Part shown: one piece after another, positions 1 to 11,300 of the stretch | Layout: the number at the start of each line of letters is the position of its first letter | Position numbering within the stretch: the stretch's first letter is position 1 | Source: Bryopsis sp. KO-2023 | Lineage: Eukaryota > Chlorophyta > Ulvophyceae > Bryopsidales > Bryopsidaceae | NCBI GenBank assembly: GCA_030272585.1 | Contig: BSYQ01000010.1 | Coordinates: 1 to 64,000 of the forward strand | Reading direction: 5' to 3' | DNA: 64,000 bases | Program-made: the position numbers and the translations under genes | Notes under the pieces: model-generated | Told to the model about the DNA's origin: nothing | Databases searched by the model: none | Seen by the model: the letters and a program-made list of their open reading frames with translations, nothing else

Positions 1-3000
1 TGGCCGATCAGGTCACTCATGAGGCAAAAAAAAAATTTTGGAGATTCAAATGTTGCGGGGTCGTGGCGATGTGGTCAGGTAGCGCGAACGCGTGCGTCCC
101 GTTTTTGGTAAACCACTCGCGGAGCCATAACTCCTCAACCACGGCTCGGATGAACTCGGGAGAGGTACCCACGGATAGGTCTTGACGAGAGCCGCGCTTT
201 GGGTTTTGAAAATCAAGATTTGGTGGAGTAGCCGAGGAGCGACCTCCATGCTCCGAAAACTAGCACCCACGCGTGCCTTCTCTCAAGCACTGGTTGGGAG
301 AGGGCATGTGAGGGAAAGCCTTCGAAGGGAACAACGATGGTTTTGGTTTGAGGCCGATCAGGTCACTCATGAGGCAAAAAAAAAATTTTGGAGGTTCAAA
401 TGTTGCGGGGTCGTGGCGATGTGGTCAGGTAGCGCGAACGCGTGCGTCCCGTTTTTGGTAAACCACTCGCGGAGCCATAACTCCTCAACCACGGCTCGGA
501 TGAACTCGGGAGAGGTACCCACGGATAGGTCTTGACGAGAGCCGCGCTTTGGGTTTTGAAAATCAAGATTTGGTGGAGTAGCCGAGGAGCGACCTCCATG
601 CTCCGAAAACTAGCACCCACGCGTGCCTTTTCTCAAGCACCGGTTGGGAGAGGGCATGTGAGGGAAGGCCTTCGATTGTGGAGCATGATGGTTTTGGTTT
701 GTGGCCGATCAGATACTCAAGAGGCAAAAAAAAATTTTGGAGGTTCAAATGTTGCGGGGTCGTGGCGATATGGTCAGGTAGCGCGAACGCGTGCGTCCCG
801 TTTTTGGTAAACCACTCGCGGAGCCATAACTCCTCAACCACGGCTCGGATGGACTCGGGAAAGGTACCCACGGATAGGTCTCGACGAGAGCCGCGCTTAG
901 AGCTTTAAAAATCAAGATTTGGTGGAGTAGCCGAGGAGCGACCTCCATTCTCCGAAAACTAGCACCCACGCGTGCCTTCTCTCAAGCACCGGTTGGGAGA
1001 GGGCATGTGAGGGAAGGCCTTCGAAGGGAACAACGATGGTTTTGGTTTGAGGCCGATCAGGTCACTCATGAGGCAAAAAAAAAATTTTGGAGGTTCAAAT
1101 CTTGCGGGGTCGTGGCGATGTGGTCAGGTAGCGCGAACGCGTGCGTCCCGTTTTTGGTAAACCACTCGCGGAGCCATAACTCCTCAACCACGGCTCGGAT
1201 GGACTCGGGAGAGGTACCCACGGATAGGTCTCGACGAGATCTGCGCTTTGGGCTTTGAAAATCAAGATTTGGTGGAGTAGCCGAGGAGCGACCTCCATGC
1301 TCCGAAAACTAGCACCCACGCGTGCCTTTTCTCAAGCACCGGTTGGGAGAGGGCATGTGAGGGAAGGCCTTCGATTGTGGAGCATGATGGTTTTGGTTTG
1401 TGGCCGATCAGGTCACTCATGAGGCAAAAAAAAAAATTTGGAGATTCAAATGTTGCGGGGTCGTGGCGATGTGGTCAGGTAGCGCGAACGCGTGCGTCCC
1501 GTTTTTTGTAAACCACTCGCGGAGCCATAACTCCTCAACCACGGCTCGGATGGACTCGGGAGAGGTACCCACGGATAGGTCTCGACGAGAGCCGCGCTTC
1601 GGGCTTTGAAAATCCAGATTTGGTGGAGTAGCCGAGGAGCGACCTCCATGCTCCGAAAACTAGCACCCACGCGTGCCTTCTCTCAAGCACCGGTTGGGAG
1701 AGGGCATGTGAGGGAAGGCCTTCGAAGCGAAAACCGATGGTTTTGGTTTGAGGCCGATCAGGTCACTCATGAGGCAAAAAAAAAAATTTGGAGGTTCAAA
1801 TGTTGCGGGGTCGTGGCGATGTGGTCAGGTAGCGCGAACGCGTGCGTCCCGTTTTTGGTAAACCACTCGCGGAGCCATAACTCCTCAACCACGGCTCGGA
1901 TGAACTCGGGAGAGGTACCCACGGATAGGTCTCGACAAGAGCTGCGCTTTGGGCTTTGAAAATCCAGATTTGGTAGAGAAGCCGAGGAGCGACCTCCATG
2001 CTCCGAAAACTAGCACCCACGCGTGCCTTCTCTCAAGCACTGGTTGGGAGAGGGCATGTGAGGGAAAGCCTTCGAAGGGAACAACGATGGTTTTGGTTTG
2101 AGGCCGATCAGGTCACTCATGAGGCAAAAAAAAATTTTTGGAGGTTCAAATGTTGCGGGGTCGTGGCGATGTGGTCAGGTAGCGCGAACGCGTGCGTCCC
2201 GTTTTTGGTAAACCACTCGCGGAGCCATAACTCCTCAACCACGGCTCGGATGAACTCGGGAGAGGTACCCACGGATAGGTCTTGACGAGAGCCGCGCTTT
2301 GGGTTTTGAAAATCAAGATTTGGTGGAGTAGCCGAGGAGCGACCTCCATGCTCCGAAAACTAGCACCCACGCGTGCCTTTTCTCAAGCACCGGTTGGGAG
2401 AGGGCATGTGAGGGAAGGCCTTCGATTGTGGAGCATGATGGTTTTGGTTTGTGGCCGATCAGGTCACTCATGAGGCAAAAAAAAAATTTTGGAGGTTCAA
2501 ATGTTGCGGGGTCGTGGCGATGTGGTCAGGTAGCGCGAACGCGTGCGTCCCGTTTTTTGTAAACCACTCGCGGAGCCATAACTCCTCAACCACGGCTCGG
2601 ATGGACTCGGGAGAGGTACCCACGGATAGGTCTCGACGAGAGCCGCGCTTCGGGCCTTGAAAATCCAGATTTGGTGGAGTAGCCGAGGAGCGACCTCCAT
2701 GCTCCGAAAACTAGCACCCACGCGTGCCTTCTCTCAAGCACCGGTTGGGAGAGGGCATGTGAGGGAAGGCCTTCGAAGCGAAAACCAATGGTTTTGGTTT
2801 GAGGCCGATCAGGTCACTCATGAGGCAAAAAAAAAAATTTGGAGGTTCAAATGTTGCGGGGTCGTGGCGATGTGGTCAGGTAGCGCGAACGCGTGCGTCC
2901 CGTTTTTGGTAAACCACTCGCGGAGCCATAACTCCTCAACCACGGCTCGGATGAACTCGGGAGAGGTACCCACGGATAGGTCTCGACAAGAGCTGCGCTT

Positions 3001-6000
3001 TGGGCTTTGAAAATCCAGATTTGGTAGAGAAGCCGAGGAGCGACCTCCATGCTCCGAAAACTAGCACCCACGCGTGCCTTCTCTCAAGCACTGGTTGGGA
3101 GAGGGCATGTGAGGGAAAGCCTTCGAAGGGAACAACGATGGTTTTGGTTTGAGGCCGATCAGGTCACTCATGAGGCAAAAAAAAATTTTTGGAGGTTCAA
3201 ATGTTGCGGGGTCGTGGCGATGTGGTCAGGTAGCGCGAACGCGTGCGTCCCGTTTTTGGTAAACCACTCGCGGAGCCATAACTCCTCAACCACGGCTCGG
3301 ATGAACTCGGGAGAGGTACCCACGGATAGGTCTTGACGAGAGCCGCGCTTTGGGCTTTGAAAATCCAGATTTGGTGGAGTAGCCGAGGAGCGACCTCCAT
3401 GCTCCGAAAACTAGCACCCACGCGTGCCTTTTCTCAAGCACCGGTTGGGAGAGGGCATGTGAGGGAAGGCCTTCGATTGTGGAGCATGATGGTTTTGGTT
3501 TGTGGCCGATCAGATCACTCATGAGGCAAAAAAAAATTTTGGAGGTTCAAATGTTGCGGGGTCGTGGCGATGTGGTCAGGTAGCGCGAACGCGTGCGTCC
3601 CGTTTTTGGTAAACCACTCGCGGAGCCATAACTCCTCAACCACGGCTCGGATGGACTCGGGAGAGGTACCCACGGATAGGTCTCGACGAGAGCCGCGCTT
3701 AGAGCGTTAAAAATCAAGATTTGGTGGAGTAGCCGAGGAGCGACCTCCATTCTCCGAAAACTAGCACCCACGCGTGCCTTCTCTCAAGCACCGGTTGGGA
3801 GAGGGCATGTGAGGGAAGGCCTTCGAGTGTGGAGCATGACGGTTTTGGTTTGTGGCCGATCAGGTCACTCATGAGGCAAAAAAAATATTTTGGAGGTTCA
3901 AATGTTGCGGGGTCGTGGCGATGTGGTCAGGTAGCGCGAACGCGTGCGTCCCGTTTTTTGTAAACCACTCGCGGAGCCATAACTCCTCAACCACAGCTCG
4001 GATGGACTCGGGAGAGGTACCCACGGATAGGTCTCGACGAGATCTGCGCTTTGGGCTTCGAAAATCTAGATTTGGTGGAGAAGCCGAGGAGCGACCTCCA
4101 TTCTCCGAAAACTAGCACCCACGCGTGCGTTCTCTCAAGGACCGGTTGGGAGAGGGCATGTGAGGGAAGGCCTTCGATTGTGGAGCATGATGGTTTTGGT
4201 TTGTGGCCGATCAGGTCACTCATGAGGCAAAAAAAAAATTTTGGAGATTCAAATGTTGCGGGGTCGTGGCGATGTGGTCAGGTAGCGCGAACGCGTGCGT
4301 CCCGTTTTTTGTAAACCACTCGCGGAGCCATAACTCCTCAACCACGGCTCGGATGGACTCGGGAGAGGTACCCACGGATAGGTCTCGACGAGAGCCGCGC
4401 TTCGGGCTTTGAAAATCCAGATTTGGTGGAGTAGCCGAGGAGCGACCTCCATGCTCCGAAAACTAGCACCCACGCGTGCCTTCTCTCAAGCACTGGTTGG
4501 GAGAGGGCATGTGAGGGAAAGCCTTCGAAGGGAACAACGATGGTTTTGGTTTGAGGCCGATCAGGTCACTCATGAGGCAAAAAAAAATTTTTGGAGGTTC
4601 AAATGTTGCGGGGTCGTGGCGATGTGGTCAGGTAGCGCGAACGCGTGCGTCCCGTTTTTGGTAAACCACTCGCGGAGCCATAACTCCTCAACCACGGCTC
4701 GGATGAACTCGGGAGAGGTACCCACGGATAGGTCTTGACGAGAGCCGCGCTTTGGGTTTTGAAAATCAAGATTTGGTGGAGTAGCCGAGGAGCGACCTCC
4801 ATGCTCCGAAAACTAGCACCCACGCGTGCCTTTTCTCAAGCACCGGTTGGGAGAGGGCATGTGAGGGAAGGCCTTCGATTGTGGAGCATGATGGTTTCGG
4901 TTTGTGGCCGATCAGATACTCAAGAGGCAAAAAAAAATTTTGGAGGTTCAAATGTTGCGGGGTCGTGGCGATATGGTCAGGTAGCGCGAACGCGTGCGTC
5001 CCGTTTTTGGTAAACCACTCGCGGAGCCATAACTCCTCAACCACGGCTCGGATGGACTCGGGAAAGGTACCCACGGATAGGTCTCGACGAGAGCCGCGCT
5101 TAGAGCTTTAAAAATCAAGATTTGGTGGAGTAGCCGAGGAGCGACCTCCATTCTCCGAAAACTAGCACCCACGCGTGCCTTCTCTCAAGCACCGGTTGGG
5201 AGAGGGCATGTGAGGGAAGGCCTTCGATTGTGGAGCATGATGGTTTTGGTTTGTGGCCGATCAGGTCACTCATGAGGCAAAAAAAAAAATTTGGAGATTC
5301 AAATGTTGCGGGGTCGTGGCGATGTGGTCAGGTAGCGCGAACGCGTGCGTCCCGTTTTTTGTAAACCACTCGCGGAGCCATAACTCCTCAACCACGGCTC
5401 GGATGGACTCGGGAGAGGTACCCACGGATAGGTCTCGACGAGAGCCGCGCTTCGGGCTTTGAAAATCCAGATTTGGTGGAGTAGCCGAGGAGCGACCTCC
5501 ATGCTCCGAAAACTAGCACCCACGCGTGCCTTCTCTCAAGCACCGGTTGGGAGAGGGCATGTGAGGGAAGGCCTTCGAAGCGAAAACCGATGGTTTTGGT
5601 TTGAGGCCGATCAGGTCACTCATGAGGCAAAAAAAAAAATTTGGAGGTTCAAATGTTGCGGGGTCGTGGCGATGTGGTCAGGTAGCGCGAACGCGTGCGT
5701 CCCGTTTTTGGTAAACCACTCGCGGAGCCATAACTCCTCAACCACGGCTCGGATGAACTCGGGAGAGGTACCCACGGATAGGTCTCGACAAGAGCTGCGC
5801 TTTGGGCTTTGAAAATCCAGATTTGGTAGAGAAGCCGAGGAGCGACCTCCATGCTCCGAAAACTAGCACCCACGCGTGCCTTCTCTCAAGCACTGGTTGG
5901 GAGAGGGCATGTGAGGGAAAGCCTTCGAAGGGAACAACGATGGTTTTGGTTTGAGGCCGATCAGGTCACTCATGAGGCAAAAAAAAATTTTTGGAGGTTC

Positions 6001-7278
6001 AAATGTTGCGGGGTCGTGGCGATGTGGTCAGGTAGCGCGAACGCGTGCGTCCCGTTTTTGGTAAACCACTCGCGGAGCCATAACTCCTCAACCACGGCTC
6101 GGATGAACTCGGGAGAGGTACCCACGGATAGGTCTCGACAAGAGCTGCGCTTTGGGCTTTGAAAATCCAGATTTGGTAGAGAAGCCGAGGAGCGACCTCC
6201 ATGCTCCGAAAACTAGCACCCACGCGTGCCTTCTCTCAAGCACCGGTTGGGAGAGGGCATGTGAGGGAAGGCCTTCGATTGTGGAGCATGATGGTTTTGG
6301 TTTGTGGCCGATCAGGTCACTCATGAGGCAAAAAAAAAATTTTGGAGGTTCAAATGTTGCGGGGTCGTGGCGATGTGGTCAGGTAGCGCGAACGCGTGCG
6401 TCCCGTTTTTGGTAAACCACTCGCGGAGCCATAACTCCTCAACCACGGCTCGGATGGACTCGGGAGAGGTACCCACGGATAGGTCTCGACGAGAGCCGCG
6501 CTTCGGGCTTTGAAAATCCAGATTTGGTGGAGTAGCCGAGGAGCGACCTCCATGCTCCGAAAACTAGCACCCACGCGTGCCTTCTCTCAAGCACCGGTTG
6601 GGAGAGGGCATGTGAGGGAAGGCCTTCGAAGCGAAAACCGATGGTTTTGGTTTGAGGCCGATCAGGTCACTCATGAGGCAAAAAAAAAATTTTGGAGGTT
6701 CAAATGTTGCGGGGTCGTGGCGATGTGGTCAGGTAGCGCGAACGCGTGCGTCCCGTTTTTGGTAAACCACTCGCGGAGCCATAACTCCTCAACCACGGCT
6801 CGGATGAACTCGGGAGAGGTACCCACGGATAGGTCTCGACTAGAGCTGCGCTTTGGGCTTTGAAAATCCAGATTTGGTAGAGAAGCCGAGGAGCGACCTC
6901 CATGCTCCGAAAACTAGCACCCACGCGTGCCTTCTCTCAAGCACCGGTTGGGAGAGGGCATGTGAGGGAAGGCCTTCGATTGTGGAGCATGATGGTTTTG
7001 GTTTGTGGCCGATCAGGTCACTCATGAGGCAAAAAAAAAATTTTGGAGATTCAAATGTTGCGGGGTCGTGGCGATGTGGTCAGGTAGCGCGAACGCGTGC
7101 GTCCCGTTTTTTGTAAACCACTCGCGGAGCCATAACTCCTCAACCACGGCTCGGATGGACTCGGGAGAGGTACCCACGGATAGGTCTCGACGAGAGCCGC
7201 GCTTCGGGCTTTGAAAATCCAGATTTGGTGGAGTAGCCGAGGAGCGACCTCCATGCTCCGAAAACTAGCACCCACGCG
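1..7278. repeat. Satellite array, block 1 (350/351-bp tandem monomer)
   Basis: About 20.8 head-to-tail copies of one monomer, continuing past the left edge. The landmark GGCCGATCAGGTCACTCATG, or a close variant, recurs every 350 or 351 bp. The 1-bp wobble comes from an A/T run of variable length just after it. Each monomer carries two ACGCGT sites. Copies differ mainly at set positions: the bases after GGCCTTCGA occur as several types (TTGTGGAGCATG, AGGGAACAACG, AGCGAAAACCG, GTGTGGAGCATG). These types recur in an ordered way, which shows higher-order structure. Both strands hold short open frames in every monomer, but a stop falls once per unit, so I do not read it as coding. A centromeric or heterochromatic satellite is plausible; function is inferred only from structure. 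Confidence 0.97.
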
Positions 7279-7628
7279 CATACTATGGATCCGATCACGA
7301 TCTAATCGGTCGTGGATTGATCGGTCCGACCGATTAAATCGTGATCGGGTTTTTCCGATCAGATCGATCGCCGATCAAATCGGTTTGGCCGATCATCGAT
7401 GGAGATCGGCCGATCACCAATCTGATCGGCTGACCGATTTAATCGGCCAACTTTGATCGGCCGATCACGATCAAACCGATCAACGTCGGCCGATCAAGTG
7501 CCGACAGGTCGCGGCGCTTGATCGGGATCGAGATCGGGATCGGAGATGCCGATTAGATCGGATCATGATCGGTCAATTGATCGGTCCATCACAAATGCCG
7601 AGAAATCACCACCCGCAGGTGTTTCTGG

Positions 7629-7701
7629 GGTGCAGGGATTCGAATATGGGACCTAACAGACTAGAGACAAACGCATTAACGCTTGGACCACTCGGAGCCA
7701 C
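7629..7701 (-). other. tRNA-like sequence, minus-strand arm of the foldback
   Basis: On the minus strand, 73 nt from GTGGCTCCGAGTGG to CTGCACC. It has an A-box-like 5' end and a degraded B-box (TATTCGAATCC against consensus GGTTCGANTCC). It mirrors the plus-strand arm at 7788-7860. The stems pair poorly, so this is a tRNA relic or tRNA-derived promoter and not a working tRNA gene. Confidence 0.5.
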
Positions 7702-7787
7702 GGTCACTAGGTCATCCGTGTCATTATATACCTCAGTTTGTCGGACTGACAGATCACCTATATAATGACACGGATCACCTACAAACC

Positions 7788-7860
7788 GTGGCTCCGAGTG
7801 GTCCAAGCGTTAGTGAGTATGCTTCTAATCCGTTAGGTACCCGGTTCGAATCCTTCCACC
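7788..7860 (+). other. tRNA-like sequence with pol III A- and B-box motifs
   Basis: 73 nt, the length of a tRNA body. The A-box-like TGGCTCCGAGTGG lies at 7789-7801 and a perfect B-box GGTTCGAATCC at 7843-7853. Between them CTTCTAATC resembles the anticodon loop of an Arg(TCT) tRNA. The outermost GTGG/CCAC bases can pair, but the T-stem and most of the acceptor stem do not fit well. I read it as a tRNA-derived pol III promoter-like relic captured by the transposon; a true gene is unlikely. Confidence 0.55.
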
Positions 7861-8303
7861 TCAGAAACACCTGCGGGTGGTGACTTGTCGGCATTTTCGC
7901 GAGACCGATCAATTCATCGATCAAATGATCAATACCGATCATGATCGGATGCAGGTCCGATCACGATCGGCCGATGACGATCACACCGATCAAGGTCAGC
8001 CGATGAAGTGCCGACAGGTCGCGGCGCTTGATCGTGATCGGGATCGTGATCGGAACAACCGATCAGATCGGTGATCGGCGAACCGATCACGATCACGATC
8101 AACATGTGATCGGACGATCAAGAGCACGATCAACATTTGATCGGCCGATCACGATCACGATCACCGATCAGCCAAAAATGAAAAAAAAAAAAAAAAAAAC
8201 CGATCATTGCTAAAATCGGTTCTAGGACGCAGTTATGATATCGGATTACTGCTTTGACCTAATATTACCTTAGTTTTGGAAGATCGATCAGATCCATAGT
8301 ATG

Positions 8304-11300
8304 CCCACGCGTGCCTTCTCTCAAGCACTGGTTGGGAGAGGGCATGTGAGGGAAAGCCTTCGAAGGGAACAACGATGGTTTTGGTTTGAGGCCGATCAGG
8401 TCACTCATGAGGCAAAAAAAAATTTTTGGAGGTTCAAATGTTGCGGGGTCGTGGCGATGTGGTCAGGTAGCGCGAACGCGTGCGTCCCGTTTTTGGTAAA
8501 CCACTCGCGGAGCCATAACTCCTCAACCACGGCTCGGATGGACTCGGGAGAGGTACCCACGGATAGGTCTCGACGAGAGCCGCGCTTCGGGCTTTGAAAA
8601 TCCAGATTTGGTGGAGTAGCCGAGGAGCGACCTCCATGCTCCGAAAACTAGCACCCACGCGTGCCTTCTCTCAAGCACCGGTTGGGAGAGGGCATGTGAG
8701 GGAAGGCCTTCGAAGCGAAAACCGATGGTTTTGGTTTGAGGCCGATCAGGTCACTCATGAGGCAAAAAAAAAAATTTGGAGGTTCAAATGTTGCGGGGTC
8801 GTGGCGATGTGGTCAGGTAGCGCGAACGCGTGCGTCCCGTTTTTGGTAAACCACTCGCGGAGCCATAACTCCTCAACCACGGCTCGGATGGACTCGGGAG
8901 AGGTACCCACGGATAGGTCTCGACGAGATCTGCGCTTTGGGCTTTGAAAATCAAGATTTGGTGGAGTAGCCGAGGAGCGACCTCCATGCTCCGAAAACTA
9001 GCACCCACGCGTGCCTTTTCTCAAGCACCGGTTGGGAGAGGGCATGTGAGGGAAGGCCTTCGATTGTGGAGCATGATGGTTTTGGTTTGTGGCCGATCAG
9101 ATCACTCATGAGGCAAAAAAAAATTTTGGAGGTTCAAATGTTGCGGGGTCGTGGCGATGTGGTCAGGTAGCGCGAACGCGTGCGTCCCGTTTTTGGTAAA
9201 CCACTCGCGGAGCCATAACTCCTCAACCACGGCTCGGATGGACTCGGGAGAGGTACCCACGGATAGGTCTCGACGAGAGCCGCGCTTAGAGCGTTAAAAA
9301 TCAAGATTTGGTGGAGTAGCCGAGGAGCGACCTCCATTCTCCGAAAACTAGCACCCACGCGTGCCTTCTCTCAAGCACCGGTTGGGAGAGGGCATGTGAG
9401 GGAAGGCCTTCGAGTGTGGAGCATGACGGTTTTGGTTTGTGGCCGATCAGGTCACTCATGAGGCAAAAAAAATATTTTGGAGGTTCAAATGTTGCGGGGT
9501 CGTGGCGATGTGGTCAGGTAGCGCGAACGCGTGCGTCCCGTTTTTTGTAAACCACTCGCGGAGCCATAACTCCTCAACCACGGCTCGGATGGACTCGGGA
9601 GAGGTACCCACGGATAGGTCTCGACGAGATCTGCGCTTCGGGCTTTGAAAATCCAGATTTGGTGGAGTAGCCGAGGAGCGACCTCCATGCTCCGAAAACT
9701 AGCACCCACGCGTGCCTTCTCTCAAGCACTGGTTGGGAGAGGGCATGTGAGGGAAAGCCTTCGAAGGGAACAACGATGGTTTTGGTTTGAGGCCGATCAG
9801 GTCACTCATGAGGCAAAAAAAAATTTTTGGAGGTTCAAATGTTGCGGGGTCGTGGCGATGTGGTCAGGTAGCGCGAACGCGTGCGTCCCGTTTTTGGTAA
9901 ACCACTCGCGGAGCCATAACTCCTCAACCACGGCTCGAATGAACTCGGGAGAGGTACCCACGGATAGGTCTTGACGAGAGCCGCGCTTTGGGTTTTGAAA
10001 ATCAAGATTTGGTGGAGTAGCCGAGGAGCGACCTCCATGCTCCGAAAACTAGCACCCACGCGTGCCTTTTCTCAAGCACCGGTTGGGAGAGGGCATGTGA
10101 GGGAAGGCCTTCGATTGTGGAGCATGATGGTTTTGGTTTGTGGCCGATCAGATACTCAAGAGGCAAAAAAAAATTTGGAGATTCAAATGTTGCGGGGTCG
10201 TGGCGATATGGTCAGGTAGCGCGAACGCGTGCGTCCCGTTTTTGGTAAACCACTCGCGGAGCCATAACTCCTCAACCACGGCTCGGATGGACTCGGGAAA
10301 GGTACCCACGGATAGGTCTCGACGAGAGCCGCGCTTAGAGCTTTAAAAATCAAGATTTGGTGGAGTAGCCGAGGAGCGACCTCCATTCTCCGAAAACTAG
10401 CACCCACGCGTGCCTTCTCTCAAGCACCGGTTGGGAGAGGGCATGTGAGGGAAGGCCTTCGAAGGGAACAACGATGGTTTTGGTTTGAGGCCGATCAGGT
10501 CACTCATGAGGCAAAAAAAAAATTTTGGAGGTTCAAATCTTGCGGGGTCGTGGCGATGTGGTCAGGTAGCGCGAACGCGTGCGTCCCGTTTTTGGTAAAC
10601 CACTCGCGGAGCCATAACTCCTCAACCACGGCTCGGATGGACTCGGGAGAGGTACCCACGGATAGGTCTCGACGAGATCTGCGCTTTGGGCTTCGAAAAT
10701 CTAGATTTGGTGGAGAAGCCGAGGAGCGACCTCCATTCTCCGAAAACTAGCACCCACGCGTGCCTTCTCTCAAGCACCGGTTGGGAGAGGGCATGTGAGG
10801 GAAGGCCTTCGAGTGTGGAGCATGATGGTTTTGGTTTGTGGCCGATCAGGTCACTCATGAGGCAAAAAAAAAATTTTGGAGGTTCAAATGTTGCGGGGTC
10901 GTGGCGATGTGGTCAGGTAGCGCGAACGCGTGCGTCCCGTTTTTTGTAAACCACTCGCGGAGCCATAACTCCTCAACCACAGCTCGGATGGACTCGGGAG
11001 AGGTACCCACGGATAGGTCTCGACGAGATCTGCGCTTTGGGCTTCGAAAATCTAGATTTGGTGGAGAAGCCGAGGAGCGACCTCCATTCTCCGAAAACTA
11101 GCACCCACGCGTGCCTTCTCTCAAGCACCGGTTGGGAGAGGGCATGTGAGGGAAGGCCTTCGATTGTGGAGCATGATGGTTTTGGTTTGTGGCCGATCAG
11201 ATCACTCATGAGGCAAAAAAAAATTTTGGAGGTTCAAATGTTGCGGGGTCGTGGCGATGTGGTCAGGTAGCGCGAACGCGTGCGTCCCGTTTTTGGTAAA

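Larger units (their letters stand above)
7607..7882. repeat. Large foldback inside hAT-A copy 1
   Basis: An inverted repeat of about 276 bp. The outer arms begin CACCACCCGCAGGTG and end with its complement. Further in are two 73-nt tRNA-like arms in opposite orientation, and the centre pairs GTGTCATTATATA with TATATAATGACAC. The same foldback occurs in hAT-A copy 2 at 62190-62465. It would form a long hairpin in single-stranded DNA or RNA. Confidence 0.85.
7279..8303. mobile_element. hAT-like non-autonomous DNA transposon, hAT-A copy 1
   Basis: A 1025-bp insertion in the satellite. The ends are inverted repeats, CATACTATGGATC on the left and GATCCATAGTATG on the right. The satellite motif CCCACGCG is duplicated on both sides (7271-7278 and 8304-8311). 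An 8-bp target duplication with CA..TG ends is the hAT signature. The interior has no transposase ORF. It is packed with GATCGG/CCGATC motifs in both orientations, like the subterminal transposase-binding repeats of hAT elements, and has an A-rich run near 8178-8200. The middle holds a tRNA-like foldback listed separately. A second copy lies at 61881-63348 with a different 8-bp duplication, so the boundaries are firm. The hAT assignment rests on structure, not on a transposase. Confidence 0.9.

Noticed and set aside
1-7278. Satellite as rDNA or 5S spacer
   Set aside because: No rRNA-like sequence or pol I/III rRNA promoter motif is visible in the monomer.
7788-7860. Functional tRNA-Arg gene
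   Set aside because: A- and B-boxes and length fit, but the T-stem and acceptor stem do not pair properly and it lies in a foldback in a transposon.
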